This document shows, in pieces, positions 47,401-62,000 of a DNA stretch of 64,000 bases. Below the pieces are notes generated by a model. The model saw nothing but the letters and a program-made list of their open reading frames with translations. It did not search any database and was not told the origin of the DNA. The stretch comes from Xiphophorus maculatus (Eukaryota; Chordata; Actinopteri; Cyprinodontiformes; Poeciliidae). A program made the position numbers and the translations under genes. Positions within the stretch are counted from its first letter, which is position 1, and each line of letters starts with the position of its first letter. The stretch spans positions 1,285,001 through 1,349,000 of the forward strand of contig NC_036460.1 of the NCBI RefSeq assembly GCF_002775205.1, read 5' to 3'.

Positions 47401-50400
47401 TTCAGAAACTTGTTTTTAGTAATTAAAGATTTAATACTAATGAAAAAGTATTAGTTTCACTCTGTGATTATGTCACTAATAATATGGGAAAAATCTGAAA
47501 GTGGAATTAGAACTGGGTTGCTAGGCAACGTCTGGGCTTGGCCGGGGTTGCTAGGTAACGGCGCAGGGCTTGTTGATTGTGAAGTAAGTGAAAACAGAAC
47601 TTTTTCAGAACTGCTGCTGCTTCTTGCTGACGGTGATTTGTTTTTCCGTTTTCTTTTCTTTTCTTGCACTGGAAACTAAACCAGATTTTGCGTTTTTGCG
47701 GGTGAGAAGTGGGCAGATTGATCCACATATTGATCTGAAGTCAGGATCGGACCAATAACGCTGTCATGAGTTCAGTCATTAAGTTTCAGATTTCATCTTG
47801 AAATTTCATTTGATTTTTGTCATATTTTCTCAGCTCTTCTTGAAAATGATTTATTGATCATTTTTTGCACTTTGCAGTTTTTTTGGTTCCTTATTGTTTC
47901 TGTTTGTCATCTTAACGTGTTATTAAAGTATTTTATAGACATTAAACTTTGTTTTTTGAACAAAATAATTCAAAGAAAATTTTTAAAAATCACCTAAAGG
48001 TCAGAAGTTTGTTGATATATCAAACTTAAATAAACGTAAACATCTACAGCAGTCAGCAGAGGGAAACAGGAAGTTCAGAGACTGCTGCTGTTCCTCACAT
48101 TCTCTTAATTTGCTTTAATTTAATTGGTCATGAACTGGAAGAAACTGTAAATGTGATGAACTCGCCTTTCAAGCCGGCCACAGTGAAACCTTTCTGTCCT
48201 TTCTGGCCGTTGGGCCCCCTGAAGCCCCTCGGTCCCTGCAGGAAAAACATAAACCTGCTGCTTCAGTCGGAGCTTACCTGAGATTTCCTCCCATGTTTTT
48301 GTTTAGAAACTCACCTGGGCCCCCTTCGCTCCTGGGTCTCCAGAGTAACCCATCTCTCCTTTGGGGCCTGGGGGTCCGCGCTGCCCTATTGACCCTGGGA
48401 GCCCGTTAGCCCCTGGAAGCCCTGGAGGGCCCTTCAGGTCAGTAGATTTGCATAGACATTCACCAGGATCACCTGAAACGCGACGGCTGAACATGAAGTC
48501 AGAGCTAATCTGCCACTTATTGGTTCCTCACAGGAACTTGTTTTCCTTTCATTTCAGACGCGTTTTAAAAAATCAAACGATCGTCACTGACCTCTAAAGC
48601 CATCATCACCTCTCGGTCCTGGAAAGCCCCCATCACCTGGCTCTCCCATGCCTCCTTTGTCTCCTTTAAGACAGACCGTTCCTGCAGAGACGGAGACCAA
48701 ACATGGAGGACTGACCGCTGGGAGCCGCAGGGACCAGAAGCCGATGTGGTACCTGGGAGGCCCTGCTGTCCCTTCGGCCCTCGCTGTCCCCGCTGTCCTG
48801 GTTTTCCAGGTTCTCCGTGTGCCACTTCGTCCGTAGTCTGACCCGGATCTCCTCTCTCCCCTTTGTACCCAGGTTGGCCCTTCGGACCATCAAAACCTTT
48901 AAGTCCTGAAACACAGAGATGATCCTGAAAATGGACCTAAGACACGAAACTCATCCCACCTGAATCTGAACAAGTTCACGGTAAGACAATTAGCTAGCGG
49001 GATATTTGTCTTGCTAGCTAAATGTTTAACTTAGTGGTTAAATATTTAGTCTGTAAGCAAAATATTAGTTTGCAAACTAAATATTTAGCTTTCTAATTTA
49101 ATATTTATTTTGGAGATAAACATTTAGCTGGTAATCTAAACGTTTAGCTTCAAATTGAAGAATTTAATTACATATTTACTTTGGACCTAAATACTTAGTT
49201 GGTCAAACGTTTAGTTTGAAATTGTGACTAGCAGCTACAAATGAATTAATATAATTTTGAAAGGCCATTTTTTCTCTTGTTAAAGAACCAAAATTATTGC
49301 TGATCATTTTGACTAACTTTATAATTAACAGCCTTGTTGTTTATATTCATCACATCCTGAATATTTACTGTAACTAACACCAACACTGTCCTGCTACCTT
49401 CAGTCCTCCTCGCCCTCAAAGTAACATTGATTTGACTAGACCACCATCATCCCTCTTTATGACATCACCCTACAATGATTGGTTCTGATAGTTGATTGGA
49501 TGCTTTCCTATTGATAATCAGCTTTGATGTTTAATGTTAAATGATTTTACTAACCTGGTGTTGATGATCCTGGGAATCCTGGGGGACCAAGCGTTCCCAT
49601 TGGCCCCATGTCGCCAGGAGGGCCCCTCTTCCCGGGGAACCCAGGGTCCCCGGCCTCGCCTGGAAGACAGGATGTTGAGAAACCAAACCGACCGATGGCT
49701 GATTGGTGTATTGATCCGTACCTATGTGAGTGATATCATCGATCAGAGGGGGGCCTTCAGGGCCCGGATCACCAGCAAAGCCCTGGAAACAAAGAGTCAT
49801 ATCACAACAAAGAGCTTAAATAATACGTCCTTTAAATCTGCCCTGTCTCTTCCAGAATAAAGACTTTAACTGGACTCAGTTTCAGAACCTGGGTCACAAA
49901 CCCAACTGACCTTAAAACCTTCTTGACCTATCAGTCCTGGGAGGCCCTGGCTCCCTTCCATCCCCTGAAAACCCAAAAACACCTTTAATTAACCCGACCC
50001 GGAACCATCAGACTGGACCAGCGTTTCTGCTCTGACTCACCCGGGGGCCTTTCCGTCCGGACGGACCGGGTCGACCAGAATCCCCCTGGAAGAAAAACCA
50101 AACTCATGCAGCAACCGCAGCAGGCTAAACTTCTGGAACGGATCGAAGGAAACGTACTCTGGCTCCTGGAAATCCAACGATCCCCGCCTCTCCTTTGATC
50201 CCAGGCGGCGCATCCCGACTCTGAAACCAGAACAGAACTTCCTGATCACGGCCCACACCAGTGGTCCCTACAGGATCCAAAATGACTCTTATTCTGGGAT
50301 ATTTAGCTTCATTAACATCAGAATAACATCATTTATTCAAACATGGAATAAATAAACAGTCAGCAGGTTAATAAATATTCTACCTTACCTGGAGTCCCTG

Positions 50401-53400
50401 AACGCCACGCTGTCCTGGTTCCCCTGAAGATCCCTGAGAGAAACAACCAGACCTGATTTAGGACAACCTTAAAAAATGTCCAAACCTTTTTATACGGGAT
50501 AAAACAAACAAAACAAATCCCAGAGCAAAGGTTCAATAATCAGACAGAAAATCTGCTTCAGCTTCTATTTAGCAACATTTTCAAAGTACAGATCAGCTTC
50601 TCTTTGGCCACTGGGCGTTAATTTCTGCTTCTGAATGATCTGATTGGATTCTGGAACAACTACTGTTGTGTGCAAGTTGTGCTAAAAGAAGTTAGCCTAA
50701 CAGCGAAGCTATGCTAGCCTAAAACAGCATCTCAATGCTAACATGTAGCAGCTAGCGCTAATGTTAGCATCCACATTTCTAAAGAAGCTCCATGAAAGAT
50801 CAGGACTTCCTGAAACTCTTTGCTCCAATCTGATGGATGAAGATTAGAAACTTTCTTTGTTGCTGAGCTCAAACGGCTATTTACACTCACCGGCCACTTT
50901 ATTAGGTACACCTTGCTAGTACCAGGTTGGACTCAGGATTAAAGGACTAATGTCTCAGCCAGATCTAGAGAAACTCATCCATGCCTTCATCTTCAGTCGT
51001 ATTGATTATTGCAACAGCGTCTTCACAGGTCTGTCCAACAAATCAATCAAACAGCTGCAGCTGATCCAGATGCTGCTGCTGGCGTTCTGACTAAAACCAG
51101 GAAGGTAGAGCACATAACACCAGTTTTAAAGTCCCTCCACTGGCTCCCTGTAGCTCAAAGAATAGACTTTAAAATACTGTTGTTAGTTTATAAATCACTG
51201 GACGGCTTAGCACCACAATACATTAAAGATCTGCTGTTGTTGTATCAACCTTCCAGACCTCTCAGGTTCTGGTTCTGGTTCTGCTCTGCATCCCCAGAAC
51301 CAGAACCAAACAAGGAGAAGCAGCTTTCAGCATCTATGCACCACAAATTTGGAACAAACTTCCAGAAAACTGTAAAACAGCTGAAACACTGACTTCTTTT
51401 AAATCTCAACTGAAAACCCACCTGTTTAGGATTGTATTTGAAATGTAATCAATTACAAATTTAATGATGGAACTTGACTTAATGATTGATTCTATATTGC
51501 ATTGTGATTCTGTGTTTGTTATGATGTAAAGCACTTTGAAATGCCTTGCTGCTGAAATGTGCTATACAAATAAAATTTGATTGATTGATTGATTGATTGA
51601 CTCTCTTCAGAACTGCCTTAATTCTCGGTGGCAGAGATTCAACAAAGTACTGGAAACATTCCCCAGAGAGTCTGGTCCATATTGACATGATGGCATCACA
51701 CAGTTGCTGCAGATTTGTCGGCTTCACATCCATGATGCGAATCTCCCGTTCCACCACATCCCAAAGGTTTCTATTGAGATCTGGTGACTGTGAAGGCCAT
51801 TTGAGTTCAGTGAACTCATTGTTCAAGAAACCAGTCTGAGATGATTGGCTAGTTATCCTGCTGGAGTGTACCAGAAGATGGTACACTGTGGTCATAAAGT
51901 GATGGATGTGATCAGCAACAGTAGAGCATCGTGGCATTGACATGGTGCTCAGTGGGCCAGGAAAATATCCCCCACACCACCACCAGCCTGAACCGTTGAT
52001 ACCAGACAGGATGGATCCAGGCTTTCATGTTGTGGACGCCAAATTCTGACCCGACCATCCGAATGTCGCAGCAGAAATCGAGACTCATCAGACCAACGTT
52101 TTTCCAATCTTGAGCCTGTCAGTTTCCTGCTGCTACCTGACAGGCGTTGCAGGAGGGCAACGGCAGTCTTCTGGGTTCGATGTGTTGTGCATTCAGAGAT
52201 GCTCTTCTGCAGACCTCGGTTGTAATGGGTGGTTCTATAAGCTCAAACCAGTCCATTCTTCTCTGACCTCTGACCTCAACAAGACATTTATGCACACAGA
52301 ACTGCCGCTCACTGGATACTGTCTTTTTCGGACCGTTCTCTGTGAACCCTAGAGGTGGTTGTGGGTGATAATCCCAGTAGATCAGCAGTTTCTGAAATAC
52401 TCAGACCAGCCCGTCTGGTTCAGAGTCACTTTAACCTCCTTTCTTCTCCGTTCTGATGCTCAATTTGAACTGCAGCGGATCGTCTCGGTCGTGTCTACAT
52501 GAAGGAACGCAGCGAGTTGCTGTCATGTGATTGACTGATTCAACATTTGCGTTAATGAGCAGCTGGACGGGTGTACCTAATAAAGTGGCCGGTGAGTGTA
52601 GTCAATCATTTAGCAGCAAAAATGTTAAATGTTGCTGATTAAAATATGATTAATTAATTTCAGACCCTGGAATTAACTCAATAATTTTTTTATCACATCC
52701 GACCATTAAAGAGAAATTCAATGAAAATCCAGCAATAGGATGTTTAACTAGAACTGAGACTCCAGTTTTCTAACCTGACACGGGAACCCGACGATGAGAA
52801 CAAAATATTTAAAACTTTAGAAATATTTATATATAAAAATATACTGAACATTTAAAACCAACAGAAACACGAGAAAATAAAGCAAAGGAAGACTAAATGT
52901 CCTCTGACCTTCTCCCCTTTGATGTACAAGTCCTCTGGAACGTCAATGTACTCGAAGGGCCCTGGAGGCCCCTGGGGGCCCTGGTCTCCCTGTGGGTCAC
53001 ACAGGAAAGGGAAAAAGTTTGGTTAATGCAGGTCAGAAGACCACAGAGCTGCAGCAGAGCTCAGCTGGCTCCCAGTAAAGAGCCACAGTGAAGTAATGCA
53101 CTGACTGACCTACAGGGGGCATTACAAGGCCTGAGGAAGGTCGGCCATGTTCATGTCCTCAACATGTTATTCTGTGAGTAACTGAGGGGCCCAGACAGTA
53201 AGGGCTGGGTCAAAGGGGGCGTGGCCAGAAGAATGGATGTTAATGATGGGGCGTGGCCAATGATAAATATTTAATTGGGTGATCAGACTGACATGGTTTT
53301 TGGGGGCGTGGCCAAAGGGAGCGTGGTCAATGGTAGATGGACTGAATATGTCTGGAGCTGCTGCAGTCATTTTGACTGCCTGAAGCAGGTGAGAGTCTTC

Positions 53401-55998
53401 AGGGGCACATTGGCCTGTGGCAGGAGGAAATCGAACCTTCAACCTTCTGACTGCAAGACAACAACTTTACCTGCTGAGCCACAGTCAGAAGAGTGGAGTA
53501 AGAGGGCTGTGATGTGAAGGGGGCGTGGCCAGTGTGATGTCATATTTCTGGGGCGTGGTCTGGTGGATGTACCACTAGGTGGCGCTACATTAACTCTGTA
53601 AACAGTCTCTGTACCTTCTCTCCTTTCGGTCCCGGCAGTAATCGACCTTTTTGACCCTAAAACAAAAACATAAGCCGACATCAGAACATCCAGCTGGAGA
53701 AATAATCGATCGATAATCAATAACTGACTGGAGGACAGAGAGCTGTAAACAGTTTTACTGCTTCAAAATCACAATAAAAAGATAATATAAACTGTAAAAA
53801 GAGTTAAAACTGCTGTAGATCCTAAAATGATCAAATGAATTAAAGCTGCCAGGTTGTGACTCACAGGCGGGCCCCTGGGTCCGGGGGAACCAGGAGAGCC
53901 CTGAGGAGACAAATACACATCAGTTCAAACATTCATTTACTCCCCAGGGAACCAAACTAAAATTCACTGAATTGATCCAAACTGTGTTGAACTGAACTAC
54001 GAGTCAAACTGAACAGAAGTGAACTACAATTGTGTGAAATTCACTTTTTGTAATGAACAAAAAAACATCTGAACTGAAATCAACTGAAGGTATTTCATTA
54101 AAAGTTAATAAAACGTACCTGAATGGAAATAAATTGATTTAAGGTGGACTGAACTGAATTGCATGTTTCCAACTGAGTTTAGCTGCAGTGAGCTGAAATG
54201 AAGTGGAGTGACTCACAGTGGGTCCATCTGATCCGGTTGGCCCCGCGGGTCCGGTCGGCCCCGGCAGACCATCTTCCCCCTGCAGGCAGAGAGAGAAACC
54301 TGAAGCAAAAGCAGAACAATGTGACGCACTCGGCTGCTTTCAGGCCAACTCACCGGCAGACCCAGCAGTCCGCTGGGCCCGGCGTCGCCCTGTTGGACCC
54401 AAACACTGCGGTCAGGCGGGCTGAACGTACCAGAACATGACGCTGCAGGTCAGCTGTACTTACAGGAGCTCCGGGGTACTGGATGAAGTTGGCCGATGGC
54501 TCTCCTTTAAGTCCCTTCGGACCGGTAAAACCCTGCAAAGGATCTCGCAGGATGTGAGATTCTTTCACCTCCACATGGCGTCAAACAGTGACAATCAGCC
54601 AATGCTTTTTACCGGTTCTCCATTAGGGCCTTGTTCTCCTGGAAGCCCCGGATACCCCTGGTTTCCTCTGGTTCCGTTGCATCCGTCCAGACCTGGATGA
54701 CCAGGCCCTCCAGCCGGGCCGGGGAGGCCCTGAACAAACACCAACCAAAAGAAGCTGAAGGATTCTGCGCTCCAGCGGCTGTGGGATGCCGACAGGAGGC
54801 GAAGACTCTTACCGGGACTCCGTCCAATCCCGGAAAACCCTGCAGACCGATGGGGCCCTGAACCCACAGAAACAGACGTTCACCATGTTGGACTTCAGGA
54901 ATGTTATTTAGGTTTTCTGCTTTTACAGTTAGAACGGTTGTTTACTCACAGCATCTCCTTTTACCCCATGACCTCCCATCGGCCCCTCGGCTCCTCTGCC
55001 GCCCTTCTGCCCTGGAAGTCCCTGTCCGCCCGGGAAGCCTGCAGGCCCCCGAGGCCCCTGCGGACCAAGAGGACCTGGGAAACCCTGCAGAACATAAAAC
55101 TATTAGAAGCTTCAACGCCTGATACAACACAGTGACCCATCACCAAGCAAAACGTTGAACACCCTAAACCAGCGGCCTCCAGCCCCGGTGCTGGAGAGTT
55201 ACCGTCCAGCCGGTTTTAGATGCAACCTTGCTCCTACTTCCTACAAGACAAATTCCTTCATTTCCCATAATTCCACGCAGCTGAGTAAGAATCAGTTCCT
55301 AATTCTTACCCATTCCAAGCCATTTCCTCCCATGTATCTTTCATTCTTTTAAAGTCCTTGCGTTCCCCTCAGTAATCTGTCCTACAAGTATTGATATTTT
55401 CTAATCTCGTCCTTCAGACTCTCATCATTTCGGTGTCGCATACAGAACAGACCGATGTGAATGTTTACTGTGCGACATTTGAAATGACTCGTCTGGCAGA
55501 CAACGGATTTAAACATCTGACAGAACAATGAAACCAACAGAACCTGGTCCACGACTAAAAACATTCAATTTGGTGCCAAGAAATGATGTTAGAGCCAAAA
55601 CTGACCCAACCGGGACAGAAAGCCAGAACATGAACCCACATTTCAACTGTGATCAGCTGGTTCTGTTCGCACAGACAGAACCAGCAGAGTCCAGTGAGCC
55701 AAACCTGCAATGACATCATCTGACCACATGGGGGCAGTGTCACACAAATCAAACCAAATACAAACTGAGAACAGCAGTTCAGCTCAGACGGTAACCTGCA
55801 GATCTGAGATCAAAATAAAATCTAAAATAAAAAAATGTCAATAAAAACATATTTAATGATAAAAAGTTTGAATTTCGAATCAAATTCAGCACAGCTGGTT
55901 AGACTGAGCAGTTTTCTCACATTATACATGCAGGATTATTATTCTGTAAAATTGATAGAAATTAAACTAAAATTAACAAACAGACTGCAGTTTCTCAT

Positions 55999-56036
<38 letters not shown>

Positions 56037-59000
56037 GGTAGAAAAAGAAAGGATAAGCTATTATTTATTAAAATGATGCAAACTAAAACCATTTTTCCCT
56101 TTATGTGAGACACATTTATAGATACTTTCTGAATCATTTTAATCCCCAAATCAAGGCATGTTGTTGAACCTGCAGCAGAATTACAGGCCAGAAGTCCAGC
56201 TTTTTTCAAAACTGCATTAAATTAATCTAAAAACTCTACATGCAAATATTTCATTATGACAACGTGGAAAAAAGTTCAAACTTTTGCAAATTTATTAGAC
56301 ATAGAAAAATCACATTAATGTAAGTATGAAATTGTAAAAAGGCTGAAACATAATGAAATGTGGAAAAAATAAACACTATAAATAATTTTTATAATCAAAT
56401 AAATGATCCAAAATGAGTAAAATGCTGTTGATTCTAGAAAACAAACTATATCTGAAAGGAAAATGCTTTAGATCCAGAGACTGATGAATGCAGAGAAGAT
56501 GAAAACAAAGATGATTCTTTCTGATCCTAAAGAGATTGAAGTTTTATTTTGACTGAGTTCTGAGGAGATTTTCTTTCATCGCGTCCAAAAACCTCCAAGA
56601 AGAAACCAAACCCAAACAAGAGCTCAGCAGCTCCACTTTCTGGACAGAGGGACCAAACATTTAATTTTTCATGTCATTCAGTGTTTTTGAGGCAGGCTTG
56701 TAAATATGTTTGTCCTGAAAGTAGCAGCCATGTCCCGGTTTGATCTGCAGCTGAACCTCCATGAGGGCTGTGGGCGTTTTAACACCTTCACTTTCCCTCC
56801 TATTTGCTGGAAGTGAGATTATTCTGAGCACATATATCTATGTAAGCAAACAATAACTTGTGGCGTTTGTGTTTAAATCTCACAGGCGTTTGACTAAAAC
56901 ATCTCCGCTCTGGCTCGCCTGCCCTCATGTATGGAAGGCCAAAAGGGCCAAAAGACACAGAACATTTGATGTGTCTTTCACACGTAAAGTTCGTTTTTTT
57001 ATGTGCACACAACTGTTTTCACAATGTAATGCCACAGACTTTTGGTTTGTGTCTAAACTGAGTTTTTATTGGATGAAAAAGATGAAATCACATCCAGCAA
57101 ATCAAAATTTTAGGGCTGCAACTATTTTATCAATTATTATTTTAGTAAATTGATTATTCTATCAATTATTGTGAGAATTAATTGGATTTAAAAAAATTCT
57201 TGAGATCATGCAGATATTTTGTATAAGTCTTCTACAATGTTAGAAACACATTTAAAGATGCAAATAATTCAGTTTCTTTCAAAAAAAAAATACAAAAAAT
57301 GAGTCATTTAGTAACCGCTTCATACCAAAGGGTTAATCTGCAGCCAGAAACTGTAAAACGTTCTGCCATTTCTGCTGGACTGAACATCAATACAGGGTAG
57401 TTCTGATCTGGAGATTATTTTCTGGATTGTGTAATAAATGGATGCAAACGGCAGATTTTTTATTATTTTTTTACAGATTCTGAACCAGTTGAAGCCAAAA
57501 CTGGCACGAAAAGAGTTCTGGGTAGAGCAGAGAAAAGCTTTTTTATCTTAAATGCAAAATGTGCACATACATATAGTTTATCTTAACTGCTGATTGGCAG
57601 ATTAATCGATTATTAGTTGACTATTATTTCAATTATCGATTCAACACAATCGTTTCGACTCTACAAAATACTTCCGCAAGTGGCAGAAATGCCAAAGCAT
57701 TTGTGGCCGTTTTGAAAGCTCGCCTCATGGTTCTGCGGTTGCAGGTGAGAAGTTCAGGAGGAGCCGTGCAGCAGGAATATCTGCTCGGTAATGAGGCTTC
57801 AAACGGAAAACAAAAACTACCATCATGAGCGTGTTGAGACCGAGTCGCAGAGGAGGTGAGCCCGGGGAAACGGTTGACCTGAGCTGCCTGCATTATTAAT
57901 GCAACTCAATGTTCAGCAGAAGAGTCTGCTGCTATCGCCTGGATCAGGTGTTTACTGACCACAGGTCAGTTTACATCACAACACTGGGCTCGTCTACAGC
58001 TCCTCCACTGCTGGCTGCTTTTTCTTACCAGGAAAGACTTACCAGCGTCCAAAAGTAATTGCTGCACAATAAATCAAATATTCTATTTTTATATGAAAAC
58101 GTTGAGAGTGGGAACCTTTGTTTGTGTGTTTCTGGTACGCCTGTAAATCTGACGCACAGCTGCGTCCGCTAACAGCAGAGATGAAGCGTCTTCACTTTTC
58201 CCTCTGAGGTTCACTTCTGCTTCTAAATGATCTGGTTGGAAAAGATTATTGTTGTGTTTAAGTTAAAATGAGTTAGCCTATCAGTGAAGCTATGCTAGCA
58301 TCTCAATGCTAAACATGCAGCAGCTAACGCTAATGTCAGCGTCCACAGTCCACATTTATGAAGAAGCTTCAGGAATGATCAGAGAAACTCTGGAAAGATA
58401 AGCAGATAGAAAAACTCTTTTCTCCAGTCTGACGGCTGAAGAACCTGAATGTCCCGTTCAAAATGTCTTTTATGAACTTTAAAAGCAGAAAAGGTAAGTA
58501 CGGAAAAAAATCTCTTATTTTGAAAATTTCGGGAAGCCCCATTTTAAAAGGCGGAAATTGAAAAAGCAGCAGTGTGGCTTCAACTGAGTTTGGATGGATA
58601 AGGTTTTCAAAACAGAACCAAAGAAAATGCTGCAAATCCCTATGTTACCATGGTTACCACAGCAACCATTAACACCATCAGTTACGTTAGAGCCTCATCA
58701 TGATGCTTCCACCATCATGCCTGACAGTGGGAGAAGCGTTTACTGATGCAGCTCGGTTCGTCTGACCAGAGATCCGAGGTGTGTGAAAGGGCTTTGAGCG
58801 GATGTCTGTGTTTGTGTGTCGGGGTGTGTGTGTGTGCGTGTGTGTATGTGTGCGTGTGTGTGATGGGATGTGACAGCTGTGATCTCTGCTAGTCCGCCCT
58901 CCTTTATCTGAAGTCATTTGGTTGTGAAATCACAGAGACAAACGTCAAATCACAAACCCCCCGCCTGTCTGCTGCCCCCAGCTGAACACACATACACACA

Positions 59001-62000
59001 CACATACACACACACACACATGCGCACGCAGCGCCACCCTGAGCCACTCACAGTGGGTTGCTTAGGACCTGGATGTCCTGTTTTTGCTGTTGTTTACTCG
59101 TCAGCTGACAGCAGGAAGTGAACAGTCATGTGACGCTCTGTCTGTTGTCTCATTGGCTGCGGACTGTTCTTGTTTTCGGTACATTGTGGGGACGCCTGGT
59201 TCCACGCATCCTTATGGGGTCGTAGCAGGATGCAGGGCCACAAACCAAAATATGGAGAAAAAACTTCAGTATTTTTATTGAAACTGGAATAAATAAGATC
59301 CAGAAGACATGGAGTAAATATTTTATTTATTTCTCATAATTTTGATGGTTCTGAATATTTCATCCAATTTGGCTTCTCTCATCTTTCCCATGCTAATCTG
59401 CAATAGGTTCCCTATAAGGTTCTGGTCAGGCCTGTTTCCTGGCCCATCAAGCCCAGAACCTCTCTGGTCTTTAGATTCTGGTACCTCTTTGGGTCAGAAC
59501 CAAGTCCTGCTGGAAATGAACTCAACATCTCCATGAATCTGGCCAGCAGAAGGAAAACTGAAGGACTCTAAAATGTTCTGGTCAATGGCTGGGCTGACTG
59601 TGGACCAGAACCAGAACCAGCTGGTGACCCAGATTATCACTGACTGAGAAAACATCAGATGCAGCACCGTGGTTCTGGTTTAGTCCCATCAGACTCTGAG
59701 ACCTTGAGGTCCAGATAAAACTTTACTTTCATCTGAAGTTTGGACCTCTGAGCAACTGCCCGGTTCTGGTTCTGGTTCTGGTTCTCTCCTGTGTCCCAGG
59801 TTCTGGACCCGTCTGGGCATAGGGGTCCAGATGTTCTTATTCCAGCCCAGTTCAGTCCGGTGAAGATCCCTCAGATTTTTGAACAGATTCTCCCTGTTCC
59901 TACCACACTTTTTCTGTCCACTCAACTTTCTATAAAATTGCTAAGAGTTTTTCACAATATTGTAATTTTCTGAGGAACTGATTTTTATGTTTTATTCTCT
60001 GTAAACAGGAATCATAAAAATGACAAGACAAAGTTTTGAAATGTTTCAATAATGTTTGTGTCACCAAAAATATTTAATTTCTTTGTGATATTTTAATCTT
60101 TTGAGCTGTAATTTTAAATCCAGGAGCCACTGGACACCAGTCAGAGAGGCAGAACAAAACCTTGTATACAGCCAGTCGGAGACAGCAGCCAGTTACCCAG
60201 TTAACCCAGCAGGTTTCTGAGGAAGGAAGCTGGAGTATCCAGAGAGACGCCACGCTCGTACGGAGACTCCAGGCTGCGATTTGAACCTGTAGTGAACCTG
60301 GAGCTACATGTTGTTAATTAAGTCCTCTGATGTGATGGAAGTGTGTGTGTGTGTGTGTTCAATCTGCTGTCCTCTAACTTAGCCCCTGGTTCCTGTCCGA
60401 CTCTGCCGGTCCAGCAGCTGTGAGCCGCTCCGTGTTCCTGTTTTCCGAACTGCCAGTAAACGCGTCGCCGCTCCAGTAACTGGAATATAAAACGGACCGC
60501 TGTGATTGGCCGGATCAGGACTCACCCTGGCTCCTTTGGCAGGTAAACACTGGCAGGTGGTGCAGTCCCGCCCGCCACACGGCTCCATCAGGTCGCCCTG
60601 GAAACCAGGAGAGGACAGGAAGTCAAGATGATGAGGATTCAACATGATTCACGAATCTTTAACTTCTGCTTCGTTTTGTCTGGTTGTAGTTCAGGTTCTA
60701 CTTCCTACACCATTAAATCCAGAAGAGTTTTGTCATTTCGTTTTGTTCTTCCTGCTGTCCTGTCTTATCGTGTCCAGCAGTGCAGCTTCGTTCCAGGTGG
60801 AGGTCAACCTGAAACGCGGCCCGCTTCTGTCATGCAGCAGGGCGTTGTGCAGAATGTGGTGATCCATGATGGAAAATTCATGGAAAACCAGAAGAAAACG
60901 TGGTCTGAAGACAACTGGAGAGCTGGATCGGATCCAGAACTGGACCGGTTCCAGTCTGACCCACAGAGCAGGGATTCGCTTGGGTCAGTAGGAAACTTCT
61001 CATTAAAGCAAAGTCACATGTGGAGTTCCCCAAGGTTCAATCCCAGGATGCCTCCTACTCAGCACCTGCATGCTGCCGCTAGCTTTGTTAGCATAACGAT
61101 GACACACAGCTCAACGTTATGATGTCACCAGGTGACCTTTCACCCCATCCAAACACTGAGCAGATGCTGAGAAACGGGAAATGTGTGGATATGCCAAAAC
61201 TTTTTCCAGCTGAACAGAAACTGAAGTTATTAAAGAGGAACAATCTAGAGTTACAGATCTAGATTTATAGATCTAGAGTCAACGCACAGCTTCAGGTCTT
61301 CAGCTGGAAACCAGAGATCATTTCAAATTCAAATGTTTGAGGCTCTTATTGTGAAATTTTGCCCTGAATCTGCTAATCCACCTCCTTTGCTTTAGCCGCT
61401 CCTTTTAAAATCTCAGTTTTCTCTTGTGATCATTTCCTTTTTGCTATGTTTATTTATTTTACATTTATCCTGCTGTACTCAGTTAATTTATCTGGTTTTA
61501 TTATTAGTAGCATATTTTCATATTAGGTAATAAACTGTATGTCTCGTCTTCGTTTATTTTTGTATTCTTATAAATTTCTTATTATTTTGCTCTGTCTGTG
61601 TTAATCCCAGTTTTCCTGCGGTCTCCCTGCCACAGCTGTTCCTCATCATTTCTAATTATCTCCTCCGGTTCCCTTCTTGTTTCCCTTCCCTCAGTATTTA
61701 AGCTCCTGGTTTTTCATCGGTTCTTTGCTGGGTTCTGGTTCCTCTACCTGTAAGTTTCCTTCAACGCGCCTGTTTGAAGTGACTCTCTGCACCTTGGCAT
61801 TTTGTTTTTGGTGAGTTTAAAAGCTCTGACTCGGTGCGAACACGTCGGGCAGGCAGCAGTTTGTCCTCATGTTTTCGTTCTGGTGTTTCTTGTTCCACAG
61901 AAAGAATGTAAACAACAAAAAGATTTTCCCCATTCTCTTAGGAAGCAGACAGCTGATGGGTTTTTGATCAGATCAGTCGTAGACAATCGCGCTCTATTTT

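Larger units (their letters stand above)
55085..60525. other. Large col4a4 intron (exon 2 to exon 3)
   Basis: About 5.4 kb with microsatellites and repeat remnants. I found no Gly-X-Y exon here, and the flanking exons match consecutive human exons, so none is expected. Confidence 0.7.

Noticed and set aside
55160..55230. Another MITE starting AACCAGCGGCCTCCAGC
   Set aside because: Only one end is visible; no matching inverted end was found.
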